In this document: positions 1 to 9,099 of the stretch, in pieces | Position numbering within the stretch: the first letter of the stretch is position 1 | Layout of the letters: each line of letters starts with the position of its first letter | DNA from: Desulfallas thermosapovorans DSM 6562 | GTDB taxonomy: Bacteria; Bacillota; Desulfotomaculia; Desulfotomaculales; Desulfallaceae | DNA length: 64,000 bases | Direction of reading: 5' to 3' | NCBI RefSeq assembly: GCF_008124625.1 | Contig: NZ_VNHM01000001.1 | Location: forward strand, 124,001-188,000 | The notes under the pieces: generated by a model | The model's database searches: none | Told to the model about the DNA's origin: nothing | The model's input: only the letters and a program-made list of their open reading frames with translations | Translations under genes and position numbers: made by a program

Positions 1-327
1 TGCCACCGGCTTACTTTTCTTTCGCTTATTGCCGTTTCTAGACAATTCATTTAAGCTAAGGGGCTTTTGTTTTTTTAATAAGACATTATAAAAATGATCA
101 TTCTCCCTTTTGCCTTCCAGGTTAATAACCCATATGTAACCATCACTGCTTTCAAAGCATTTATGTTGTTCCAAACATAAGCAAACTTTTTCCTCAACCT
201 GTTCACGGGTATAATCAACCAGCATTTTTCTGTGTACATAGGGAGCTAATTCCGCAACGGATAGTGATTCAAAGAAAAACAAGGTCTTTTTAAGTACATC
301 GGTAAGGGAATTTAATTTTCCACTCAT
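1..327 (-). CDS. Partial hypothetical protein with winged-helix-like N-terminus
   Basis: An open frame starts at ATG 327 and runs off the left edge, giving 109 visible codons and no stop. A purine-rich GGGGTGGTG lies just upstream of the start. The protein begins MSGKLNSLTDVLKKTL. Residues of about 15-75 look like alternating helices and short strands ending in SSDGYIWVINLEG, which resembles a small winged-helix fold. After that it becomes very basic (RNGNKRKKSKPVA), suggesting nucleic-acid contact or a linker. I do not recognise the family. It is divergent from acuA, with about 190 bp of AT-rich sequence between them. The function is unknown and the DNA-binding idea is inference only. Confidence 0.6.
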   Translation of the reverse strand, partial: MSGKLNSLTDVLKKTLFFFESLSVAELAPYVHRKMLVDYTREQVEEKVCLCLEQHKCFESSDGYIWVINLEGKRENDHFYNVLLKKQKPLSLNELSRNGNKRKKSKPVA

Positions 328-448
328 TTTATGCACCACCCCGGTAAAGTATTTTACATATTTTTCCTTGTATATATACTTCATCTTTTTTTTTAAATAT
401 CCTTCCTAATTATTAATATCATTTCTATTTTTTTCCTGAACTTTTTAC

Positions 449-477
449 TTGTTCAACATCCCTTACTACCATATAAT
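449..477 (+). promoter_or_regulatory. Sigma-A-type promoter of acuA
   Basis: TTGTTC at 449-454 and a perfect TATAAT at 472-477 are separated by 17 bp. Transcription would start near 484, about 20 bp before the acuA ribosome-binding site. No catabolite-repression (cre) box was identified by eye. Confidence 0.6.
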
Positions 478-518
478 TAGATAAATAATCCATGTCGTTG
501 GAATAAGAGGTGGTTGAG

Positions 519-1151
519 TTGGAAGTGGATAACAAGGATTACACAGGAAGCAAGATACCCAGTGCTCAACTGGTCTATGAGGGCCCTGTACAGCCGGAAT
601 ACATCTCCCAACTGGAAATGTCACCTGATTTGCATGTTTTCCGCGAACCGCATAAACAACACCAAGCACTGGTTGATATAGCGGCCTCATCTGATGGAAT
701 AGTTTACATAGCACGCCACCAAAATATTATTGTAGGTTATGTTACCTTTCATAACCCGGACCAATACAGTCGCTGGTGCAAGCATGACAACATCTTGGAA
801 CTCGGTGCCATCGAAGTAAGCCCAGCCTGGCGTAAGCATAAAGTGGGCAAAAATCTTATGAAACTGGCCTTTACCAATCCCATCATGGATGAAAAAATTG
901 TCATCACCATAGAATTTTGCTGGCACTGGGATCTTGAGAACACCGGCCTTGATATTTGGCAATACCAGAAAATGTTAAGTAATTTATTTGGTAGTGTTGG
1001 TTTAGTGCGCGTTCCCACTGATGACCCGGAAATACTGGAACACATCGCCAATGTAATGATGGCCCGGGTAGGCCCCCGGGTATCGGAAGAGGATGTTAAA
1101 AAATTCGAAGAAATGAAATTCTGCGGCGGCAGCATTTTCAATTATAAATGA
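519..1151 (+). CDS. acuA: AcuA-type GNAT acetyltransferase
   Basis: The protein closely resembles Bacillus AcuA over its full length (about 210 residues). Matching blocks include an N-terminal FREPHKQHQALVDIA segment, ELGAIEVSPAWRKHKVGKNL (the acetyl-CoA-binding GNAT core, about residues 95-115) and a C-terminal MMARVGPRVSEEDV stretch. In Bacillus, AcuA acetylates and inactivates acetyl-CoA synthetase, linking acetate activation to energy state. The TTG at 519 is preferred because AAGAGGTGG ends 5 bp upstream; the in-frame GTG at 510 lies inside that Shine-Dalgarno. It is the only plus-strand gene here and converges on guaB. The usual acuB and acuC partners are not adjacent, so the deacetylase partner must be elsewhere or absent. 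Confidence 0.88.
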   Translation: MEVDNKDYTGSKIPSAQLVYEGPVQPEYISQLEMSPDLHVFREPHKQHQALVDIAASSDGIVYIARHQNIIVGYVTFHNPDQYSRWCKHDNILELGAIEVSPAWRKHKVGKNLMKLAFTNPIMDEKIVITIEFCWHWDLENTGLDIWQYQKMLSNLFGSVGLVRVPTDDPEILEHIANVMMARVGPRVSEEDVKKFEEMKFCGGSIFNYK

Positions 1152-1207
1152 TCAAGCATATTAAAGCCCCCGGTTGTAATTTCCGGAGGCTTTAATATGC
1201 TTGATCA
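1149..1207. terminator. Long perfect inverted repeat between acuA and guaB, probable bidirectional terminator
   Basis: Arms 1149-1168 and 1188-1207 are exact 20-bp reverse complements, with a further CCGG/CCGG pairing in the loop. The repeat sits between two convergent genes and overlaps the acuA stop region, so it probably serves as a two-way terminator. The flanks have no real U-run on either strand (TTATATT on one side), so this is a very strong hairpin rather than a textbook intrinsic terminator. Confidence 0.65.
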
Positions 1208-1267
1208 TTATATTAAAGGCAAACACATGCCTGGATATACCCGGGCCAAAATAGCTGTTATAACCCG

Positions 1268-2731
<1,464 letters not shown>

Positions 2732-2760
2732 TCACTCCCCTCCTATTAATATATCTGCTT

Positions 2761-2769
2761 ATTATAGCA
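2761..2769 (-). promoter_or_regulatory. Extended -10 promoter element of guaB
   Basis: On the minus strand TGCTATAAT matches an extended -10 (TGnTATAAT). No convincing -35 hexamer is found 17 bp upstream (CCCCTT). The predicted start lies about 10 bp upstream of the AGGAGG-like ribosome site of guaB. Confidence 0.5.
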
Positions 2770-2833
2770 CAACGTGTGGTAATAAGGGGATCAATTTATT
2801 GACATTTCCCCGAAAAAAATTATTTACGTGCCA

Positions 2834-3058
2834 TCAGTCCTGCCCCATAATGTGGCCCAGGCCATAACGCATAAAATGATCGCGCAGGTGAAAAATCAGC
2901 TTTTCCGTGACATCAAATTCTTCCGCCATCTCTAAATCGGATTTACCGTCCCTTAAACCCGCTATAAAATCATCAAAATCAACGCCTACCTCTTCGGCCT
3001 TGAATTTCAAACTGGGCTCTGTGCTCCAGGGAACCCGGGAACGAATATATTCTTCCAT
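2834..3058 (-). CDS. Conserved-looking small protein of 74 residues, unknown
   Basis: ATG at 3058 is preceded by AAAGGGGTG, 8 bp upstream. The frame extends further 5' but that part has no ribosome site. The product starts MEEYIRSRVPWSTEPSL and contains FDDFIAGLRDGKSDLEMAEEFDVTEKLIFHLRDHF split across two helices. The segment around LEMAEEFDVTEKLIFHL looks like a helix-turn-helix of the sigma-region-4/transposase type, so a small DNA-binding role is possible. It lies between guaB and the ytrHI sporulation pair, all in the same direction. I do not recognise a named family. Confidence 0.6.
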   Translation of the reverse strand: MEEYIRSRVPWSTEPSLKFKAEEVGVDFDDFIAGLRDGKSDLEMAEEFDVTEKLIFHLRDHFMRYGLGHIMGQD

Positions 3059-3108
3059 GCTAAAGACACCCCTTTTACAGGTATTGTGTCCAGCAGGCTT
3101 TTTCATTA

Positions 3109-3591
3109 TTATACCATGTTTTGTATGGGTATTATTTCTAAATAGACAATGACATGTTCCGATAATACAACCAGCATGACCTTTAAACGAATCTTTTTCC
3201 CTTCCACCTCCATCTCCCGGTTATCAACAATCCGAGGTACCAAAAGGTAATTAATAGTATCCAACTCCTGCCCCGAAATAATTTTTAACCATTCCCTCAC
3301 TTTTTTTTCAACCGTTAACTCTATGGTACTTTTTTCATACTCTGAATAATCGCATTCCTCAGCAAAGCTAATGCGGGTGCTGATTTTAGTGACCACATTG
3401 GTGTGCAGCGCCTCACTGGCTTGCCGCAGTTGTTCAAGTTCCTTTTCGGTAACCGCCAGGTTATCTGCCAGGGAGCGATTTTTAATATATAAGTCATCAA
3501 TCTGTTTACCTATAATCACTCCCGTTAGGGCAGCACCTGTTATCAAACCCAGCAAAAAAACCGCAAGCCCAAATAACAGGCGTTTTTTCAT
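3109..3591 (-). CDS. ytrI: YtrI-like sporulation membrane protein
   Basis: The 160-residue product has a single N-terminal transmembrane segment (about residues 5-27, LFGLAVFLLGLITGAALTGV), then a coiled-coil stretch (about 35-62), then a mixed domain rich in strands. Its start codon overlaps the stop of ytrH by 4 bp (ATGA), so the two are translationally coupled. In Bacillus the ytrH-ytrI pair is made in the mother cell and both proteins are needed for efficient sporulation. The assignment here rests more on topology and on the adjacent YtrH than on direct similarity. The molecular function is unknown in the family. Confidence 0.6.
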   Translation of the reverse strand: MKKRLLFGLAVFLLGLITGAALTGVIIGKQIDDLYIKNRSLADNLAVTEKELEQLRQASEALHTNVVTKISTRISFAEECDYSEYEKSTIELTVEKKVREWLKIISGQELDTINYLLVPRIVDNREMEVEGKKIRLKVMLVVLSEHVIVYLEIIPIQNMV

Positions 3592-3914
3592 TGCCCTTCA
3601 CCCGACAGTATCAATAATAAATAGTAGCCGCTCTGGGTTCCCGCCAAAGCGCTGGTTATATAAATCAATTGTTTGATAACCGCCCGCACCTCGCCCTGGA
3701 ATAAACCTGATTCCAATACCTCAAAGGTGGAAAAAGTACCGCCAATGGCAGCTACAATAGCCCATATTTTAATTTCCCTGGCCAGTTTCAGCATAGTGCC
3801 CACGGGTGGTTCCCGCACCAAAACAGCCGCCAGAGCGCCCACCAAAGCCGCACCAAGCATAATACCAAGGGCGGTAAAAAAAATCAGTATCGTTTTATTA
3901 ACAAAGGTATCCAT
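3588..3914 (-). CDS. ytrH: YtrH sporulation membrane protein
   Basis: The 108-residue product matches YtrH: an N-terminal membrane helix, GIMLGAALVGALAAVL, then the conserved block IKIWAIVAAIGGTFSTFE, and a C-terminal membrane helix preceded by ALAGTQSGYYLL. It is predicted to be a forespore-envelope membrane protein acting with YtrI. The start at ATG 3914 follows AAGGGGAG. A longer open frame upstream to about 3992 has no ribosome site and is not used. AGGAGG at about 3963-3968 instead precedes a different short frame (see findings). Confidence 0.8.
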   Translation of the reverse strand: MDTFVNKTILIFFTALGIMLGAALVGALAAVLVREPPVGTMLKLAREIKIWAIVAAIGGTFSTFEVLESGLFQGEVRAVIKQLIYITSALAGTQSGYYLLLILSGEGQ

Positions 3915-4034
3915 GATTCTCCCCTTATAATAAATACCGGAGAGTCTGGTTTTAACAAGACACCTCCTGTCCCAAATATATGTACTTAGCAATTAAGTAA
4001 GAACAAGCAATAATAACACTTTATTTTAATACCG

Positions 4035-4062
4035 AAATAAAAAAACCGGTTAGCCCGGTTTT
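4035..4062 (-). terminator. Intrinsic terminator after the cobalamin operon
   Basis: An 8-bp stem AAAACCGG/CCGGTTTT (4042-4049 with 4055-4062) is followed on the minus strand by a run of seven T. It ends the cobU-cobC transcription unit 18 bp after the cobC stop. Confidence 0.85.
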
Positions 4063-4079
4063 ATTCAAGGAAAAACATA

Positions 4080-4712
4080 TCATACCGGTGGAACTTGGCC
4101 CGGTGCCAGGTGGCTGCAATCATTGTACAGCATCAATATGGCCTTATCCCATTGGTAAAAATCAATGATAGTAAGGGAAGCATTATCCTGGCGCAAGCGC
4201 CAGTACTGGTTTAAATCAATACCCAGCACGGTGGCCACAATACTCCTGATAACCCCTCCATGCACCACTACCAGCACCTGTTCATCCGGGTATTGCTCCA
4301 CGATATTTTTAACAGCTCGCACGGAGCGTTCAGTCATTTCAGCCAGCGTTTCGCCCCCCGGGATCCTGGTTTCCAGAGGGTTTGACCACCAGGCCTCGGA
4401 TTCTCGCCTGTATTTACGGCGAATTTCCTCTATGGTCAGCCCCTCCCAATGCCCGAAATTTAATTCTTGCAAATCCGGGATTTCCTGCACGGGCTTGCGA
4501 TGTGGCCTGGCTATAATTGCGGCGGTTTCCCGTGCCCGGGAAAGATTGCTGGAATAGAAGGCAGCGAAATTATGCCCCGCTAAACGCTTGCTTAACGCTT
4601 CAGCCTGCTTGATTCCTTTATCACTTAAAGCAATATCGGCACGGCCCTGCAAGCGGGTCTCTTTATTCCAGACAGTTTCACCATGTCTAACCAGAAATAA
4701 ACGACTACCCAT
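4080..4712 (-). CDS. cobC: Histidine phosphatase family protein, probable alpha-ribazole phosphatase
   Basis: The 210-residue product is a phosphoglycerate-mutase-type histidine phosphatase. LVRHGE at residues 7-12 supplies the phosphorylated histidine, ELNFGHWEG holds the acid region, and VVVHGGVIRS near residue 150 supplies the second histidine. The superfamily hydrolyses many phosphates. Here the position at the 3' end of a cobalamin operon, overlapping cobD by 8 bp, argues for removal of the 5'-phosphate of alpha-ribazole phosphate or of adenosylcobalamin phosphate in nucleotide-loop assembly. ATG 4712 follows AGGGGTAG. Confidence 0.82.
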   Translation of the reverse strand: MGSRLFLVRHGETVWNKETRLQGRADIALSDKGIKQAEALSKRLAGHNFAAFYSSNLSRARETAAIIARPHRKPVQEIPDLQELNFGHWEGLTIEEIRRKYRRESEAWWSNPLETRIPGGETLAEMTERSVRAVKNIVEQYPDEQVLVVVHGGVIRSIVATVLGIDLNQYWRLRQDNASLTIIDFYQWDKAILMLYNDCSHLAPGQVPPV

Positions 4713-5808
4713 TGGCTACCCCTTTCATAGTCTCACTGAGCACATTCAGCAGCACTTCATTTTCCGCCCTCGTTTTAACCGCCACCCGAATGTACCGGTT
4801 ACCCAAACCATTGAAACTGGCGCAATCCCGTACCAGAACACCCTGCCTGGCCGTCCGGGCAGCCAGCCGGGAAGAGTCCAGGGCGTGACTCTTAATTTTA
4901 ACCAGCAAATAATTGGCTTCCCCGGCATAAGCTTTTAGTCCCGGTATCTGAGAAATCGCCTGGCACAGAAATTCCTTTTCCCGCCAAATTATTTGCCGGG
5001 TCCTGGCCATATGATCTTCATCCGCCAGTGCCGCCACACCCGCGATTTGCGCCAAGCTGTTCACGTTCCACGGATCCTTTGCAGATTCAAGTTTTTTGAT
5101 CACTGGCTCTGCGGCTAATAATACACCCAATCGCAGACCGGGGATACCGAAAAACTTCGTTAATGAGTACAATACAACCAAATTGGGGTATTCATCCAGC
5201 AACGGCAGCACCGTATACTGCTCCTGCCGGTAAATAAAATCAATAAAGGCTTCATCCACCACTACAGTAGCGCCATACTTTTTCGCGTAATCAACAATTG
5301 ATTGGATAACCGCCCTTTGCACCGCTTTTCCTGTGGGGTTGTTGGGGTTACAAATAAATACCACATCGGCACTTTCCATTACCCTTTTTAGCCGTGATAC
5401 CGGCAGTACAAACTCCTCCTCCTCCAATAACGGTACTTCGCAAATCACCCCCCCGGCACTGGTGATCGCCGCACCGTATTCCACAAAGGTGGGTGCGGTA
5501 ATTACAGCCCGGCGGTAACCCATTACCCTGGCCAATAGATAAATTAATTCCGCAGCCCCGTTGCCCGGCAGCATTTTTTCAGGTGCTACCTTGAGGTGTT
5601 TGGTTAAACCTGCCCGCAAATCCGTGCAGCACGGATCGGGGTAATGCCGGATCAGGTCCAGGTTTTCAATTATCGCTTTCAAAACCAGGGGAGAAGCACC
5701 CAAGGGATTGATGTTGGCACTGAAATCATATATTTCCCTGGGGTTGCATTGCAAACTACGGGCAGCACCATATATATCCCCACCATGCTTGTATTCGTTA
5801 TGTATCAT
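4705..5808 (-). CDS. cobD: L-threonine-O-3-phosphate decarboxylase
   Basis: This is a PLP enzyme of aminotransferase fold. HGGDIYGAARSLQC near the N-terminus, DFSANINPLG, the FICNPNNPTG loop and the Schiff-base lysine in LYSLTKFFGIPG are all present. It makes (R)-1-amino-2-propanol O-2-phosphate, the linker that CbiB attaches to adenosylcobyric acid. The tandem ATGs at 5811 and 5808 lie 4 and 7 bp after AAGGAG; 5808 is preferred, giving 367 residues, the usual size. A longer upstream extension lacks a ribosome site. It lies between cobS and cobC in the B12 operon. Confidence 0.9.
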   Translation of the reverse strand: MIHNEYKHGGDIYGAARSLQCNPREIYDFSANINPLGASPLVLKAIIENLDLIRHYPDPCCTDLRAGLTKHLKVAPEKMLPGNGAAELIYLLARVMGYRRAVITAPTFVEYGAAITSAGGVICEVPLLEEEEFVLPVSRLKRVMESADVVFICNPNNPTGKAVQRAVIQSIVDYAKKYGATVVVDEAFIDFIYRQEQYTVLPLLDEYPNLVVLYSLTKFFGIPGLRLGVLLAAEPVIKKLESAKDPWNVNSLAQIAGVAALADEDHMARTRQIIWREKEFLCQAISQIPGLKAYAGEANYLLVKIKSHALDSSRLAARTARQGVLVRDCASFNGLGNRYIRVAVKTRAENEVLLNVLSETMKGVANG

Positions 5809-5830
5809 CATATAGCTCCTTAATATATTT

Positions 5831-6598
5831 TTATAACCACGGGTTACTGAACAACCAGGCCCAGTATGTATAAAGGGGAAATACCGCCAGGTAAATGAAC
5901 AGTTCAGTGGTTTCCGCCGTGGCACCATATATATCACCGGTCAGTCCACCCAAATCGCCGGTCAGCCTGCTGCCCATCAAGTGCACCCAACCCCACGCAG
6001 TTAATAATAATATTAAACCCGCCATCCAGGCAATTATAACTACCATTATAGCTGTACCGGTTGTTGCCCATAATAATTCCCGCCTACCTGTATACCTGTT
6101 GTATAACGTGCCCAGTCCTTCCCTGCGGGCATATGGAAAACAAGCAATGGCATATACCATGGACCAGCGGCTTAATATCACGGCCAGTAGTATGCTCTGG
6201 TATATAAGGGGTGAAGACACAGTTAAAAATACGTTATATTTTAACAGTAAAAGACAGACCAGAGCCAAAACCCCAAAGGCACCCACCCTGCTGTCCCGCA
6301 TAATTTCCAGTTTTTTGTCCCGGGGACGCCCGCTGAAAACTCCGTCCACGGTATCCATAAAACCATCAAGATGCATACCACCGGTCATAATAACCATCAA
6401 CACCACCAGCAACCCCGCCACCAGGGGCTCCGAAAAAAAATAAGAAAAAAGCATTTGTGCCAGAGCCAGTAAAACGCCAAGCAATAAACCCACCAAAGGG
6501 AAATATACAGCCGCCCGCCCAAAGGCCGCTTCATCAAAATCACCTTTGTAAATATTTATTCTGGTTAAGTGTTGGAGTGCAAAACAAAAGGTTTTCAT
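5831..6598 (-). CDS. cobS: Adenosylcobinamide-GDP ribazoletransferase (cobalamin synthase)
   Basis: The 255-residue integral membrane protein has about six hydrophobic segments and the conserved acidic motif GGMHLDGFMDTVDGVFSGR, the metal and substrate site of CobS. It joins alpha-ribazole (or its phosphate) to adenosylcobinamide-GDP in the last assembly step. The ATG overlaps the cbiA stop in an ATGA, so the two are translationally coupled. Confidence 0.92.
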   Translation of the reverse strand: MKTFCFALQHLTRINIYKGDFDEAAFGRAAVYFPLVGLLLGVLLALAQMLFSYFFSEPLVAGLLVVLMVIMTGGMHLDGFMDTVDGVFSGRPRDKKLEIMRDSRVGAFGVLALVCLLLLKYNVFLTVSSPLIYQSILLAVILSRWSMVYAIACFPYARREGLGTLYNRYTGRRELLWATTGTAIMVVIIAWMAGLILLLTAWGWVHLMGSRLTGDLGGLTGDIYGATAETTELFIYLAVFPLYTYWAWLFSNPWL

Positions 6599-7986
6599 AT
6601 CTTCACCTTCTTTTTTAAACGGCTGTAACGGGCACAGGAGTTTAATAACCCCCGGGCGGCCAGGGGCAAACCGGCAAAATGAATGTGCAAGTAAGTGGCC
6701 AGTACATTATTACAGGCATGCCCGTCCGGGCGCCCCACAGCCCCCCCGGGTTTACGCAGCGTAAATGCCGGTATTAGTCCTTCCCCTGTAACAGTGGAGT
6801 AGTGAAATTCATGACCCCGCAGCTCGGCTCCATTATTGACCAGTACATTATCCCGCAATGATTTAGCCTCAACATAACCCAAAGCCGCCCGCTTCTTTTC
6901 CATCCGGCAGTGAGCAGGTAGTATGCCGGCACCCTTTAACCGGCGCCCGGTAAAATCAGTTACCGTATCACAAAGATACATTAAACCGCCACACTCGGCG
7001 TAAACAGGCATTCCACCGGCTACCCGGCGCCTTAAATCATCAATAAAAGTTGTATTGGCGGATAATTGTTCCATAAACATTTCAGGGAAACCGCCACCTA
7101 TATAAAGTCCGTCCAATTCACCGGGCAGGGACCGGTCTTTCAGCGCGCTGCATTGAGCCAGCTCAGCTCCCATGGCCGCCAGTAAATCCAGCCCATCCTG
7201 GTAATAAAAATTAAAGGCCTTGTCTCTGATAATACCTAATTGCACAGTTGTGCCCGGTTCCACCGCAAAAATTTGCTGCCGGGCCTCCAGTCCGGGGGCA
7301 CTACGGGCTAGATTTACCAACCTTTCCCCTGATACACCACAGGCCACCCGCCGTCCCAGCATTTGCATTATCTTGGGCCAATCACTGTTCTCCACGCTGG
7401 GCACCAATCCCAGATGCCGCTCCGGCAGGTGTAACTCGTGATCACGTAATATCCCCCCCAGCACCGGCACCCCGGTTTTGCACTCAATGGCCTCTGTTAA
7501 TATAGCCAGATGCCGGGGGCTGCCCACCCGGTTTAAAATAACACCGGCCAATGGAATACCACCGGGCAAATTGGCATAGCCCCAAACCACCGCAGCGGCG
7601 CTGCGCGCCATGGAACGGGCATCCATAACCAGCACCACCGGGCATTGAAGTAACCGGGCCACCCGGGCGGAACTACCCTCGTCCGTGGAGCCAATGCCAT
7701 CATACAAACCCATTACCCCTTCTATGATACTAATATCCGCACCCATCGCCGAGCGGGTGAACACTTCTTTTATCCCGTCTTCTCCCAGGAAAAAGGTGTC
7801 CAAATTCCTGGAAATCCGCCCGGTGGCCACCTGGTGAAAGCCGGGATCAATATAATCAGGTCCCACTTTATAGGGCTGAACCCGCATGCCGGAAGCGCTG
7901 AGCATAGCCATTATTGCTGTGGCTACAGTGGTTTTACCTGCTCCGCTATGTGTCCCGGCAATCATCAGGCGGGGAAAATTTGGCAT
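6595..7986 (-). CDS. cbiA: Cobyrinate a,c-diamide synthase
   Basis: The 463-residue product has an N-terminal P-loop GTHSGAGKTTVATAI (about residues 11-25) of the dethiobiotin-synthetase type. Its C-terminal glutamine amidotransferase half carries YAECGGLMYL, which contains the nucleophile cysteine. It amidates the a and c side chains of cobyrinate using ATP and glutamine. AAGGTGATAAGTA precedes ATG 7986. A 151-bp gap with no recognised terminator or gene separates it from cbiB upstream. Confidence 0.92.
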   Translation of the reverse strand: MPNFPRLMIAGTHSGAGKTTVATAIMAMLSASGMRVQPYKVGPDYIDPGFHQVATGRISRNLDTFFLGEDGIKEVFTRSAMGADISIIEGVMGLYDGIGSTDEGSSARVARLLQCPVVLVMDARSMARSAAAVVWGYANLPGGIPLAGVILNRVGSPRHLAILTEAIECKTGVPVLGGILRDHELHLPERHLGLVPSVENSDWPKIMQMLGRRVACGVSGERLVNLARSAPGLEARQQIFAVEPGTTVQLGIIRDKAFNFYYQDGLDLLAAMGAELAQCSALKDRSLPGELDGLYIGGGFPEMFMEQLSANTTFIDDLRRRVAGGMPVYAECGGLMYLCDTVTDFTGRRLKGAGILPAHCRMEKKRAALGYVEAKSLRDNVLVNNGAELRGHEFHYSTVTGEGLIPAFTLRKPGGAVGRPDGHACNNVLATYLHIHFAGLPLAARGLLNSCARYSRLKKKVKI

Positions 7987-8137
7987 TACTTATCACCTTC
8001 TATCTAATAAATTAACATGTTTAAATTTTTATGCTCCCACCAAGGTCGTTTAATTTTGCCGTACCGTTTAAACAGGTATGGTATACATGCAAGTACAGTA
8101 TTCAGGCAATACATCACACTGGTACCAGGCGAGTAGC

Positions 8138-9097
8138 TTAATTTATGACTAGCCAGGCCAGTACCACAAGGCAAATCACAGCACAGGTCGAGGACAGGTA
8201 CAGCATGTCCACCGCCCGGACAATATGATCCGGCCTGAACTCCTCCAACGGGTCACCCATATAAGTGCGAAATGAAGCCACCCCGTCATAGATATTACAT
8301 CCCCCAAGCCTGACATGTATAGCCCCGGCCATAACCGACTCGGGTATGCCGCTGTTGGGACTGGGGTGACCGGCGGCATCCCTGCGCCATGCCCTCAGTG
8401 CCCGCTTCCAATCTCTTCCCGACAACCAGGCGGCCAGTAGCAGTACCAGGCCTGTCAGACGGGCCGGTATATATCCCGCCCAATCATCCAGCCGGGCTGA
8501 CGCCCATCCCAAGTACAAATACCGGTCATTTTTGTAACCCAGCATAGAGTCCAGCGTGTTTATCGCCCGGTAGGCCATGGCCAGAGCAGGCCCGCCAAGG
8601 CAAGCATAAAAAAGCGGTGCCACCACGGCGTCGTTAATATTTTCGGCCACGGTTTCCACAGTAGCCCGCACCATTTGCTCCCTATCCATTGATTCGGTAT
8701 CCCGGCCCACGATATAGCCCACCTGCCGGCGGGCCACCTGCTGATCATCCGCTAGCAGCAGTTGCCTTATGGTACCTGCCGCTTCGGCAAGACCTCTGGT
8801 AGCCAAAGTGGTGGAAACAATCCAGGCTCCCAAAAACAAATAAACATAATAACTGGCCTGCCGGGCTGCCCATAAAATAAGCATGGTAACACCAAAACTA
8901 ACCACAACCACCGTTATGGCTATACCCACCCCCGCTGCTTTCAGGGCCAAAGGGGATGAGGCAACGCTCCTGGCCACCTTCTCCAGGCGGGCAATACCCC
9001 GGCCGATATATACCACCGGATGGGGTAAGCGGGGCGGGTCTCCAACCAACAAATCAATTATAAAACCGACCAGGGCAAATAAAACAAATATATTCAT
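8138..9097 (-). CDS. cbiB: Adenosylcobinamide-phosphate synthase, membrane protein
   Basis: The 319-residue polytopic membrane protein begins with the family-typical IDLLVGDPPRLPHPVVYIGR. It also carries YKNDRYLYLGWASARLDD and HPSPNSGIPESVMAGA, which are conserved in CbiB/CobD. It couples the aminopropanol phosphate made by CobD to adenosylcobyric acid. It begins 2 bp after the cbiP stop with a weak Shine-Dalgarno, so expression is probably coupled to cbiP. Confidence 0.92.
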   Translation of the reverse strand: MNIFVLFALVGFIIDLLVGDPPRLPHPVVYIGRGIARLEKVARSVASSPLALKAAGVGIAITVVVVSFGVTMLILWAARQASYYVYLFLGAWIVSTTLATRGLAEAAGTIRQLLLADDQQVARRQVGYIVGRDTESMDREQMVRATVETVAENINDAVVAPLFYACLGGPALAMAYRAINTLDSMLGYKNDRYLYLGWASARLDDWAGYIPARLTGLVLLLAAWLSGRDWKRALRAWRRDAAGHPSPNSGIPESVMAGAIHVRLGGCNIYDGVASFRTYMGDPLEEFRPDHIVRAVDMLYLSSTCAVICLVVLAWLVIN

Positions 9098-9099
9098 CT

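Noticed and set aside
3915-4033. Sigma-E promoter for ytrHI
   Set aside because: A CATATATT -10-like element is present, but no matching -35 (kmATATT) is found 14-15 bp upstream.
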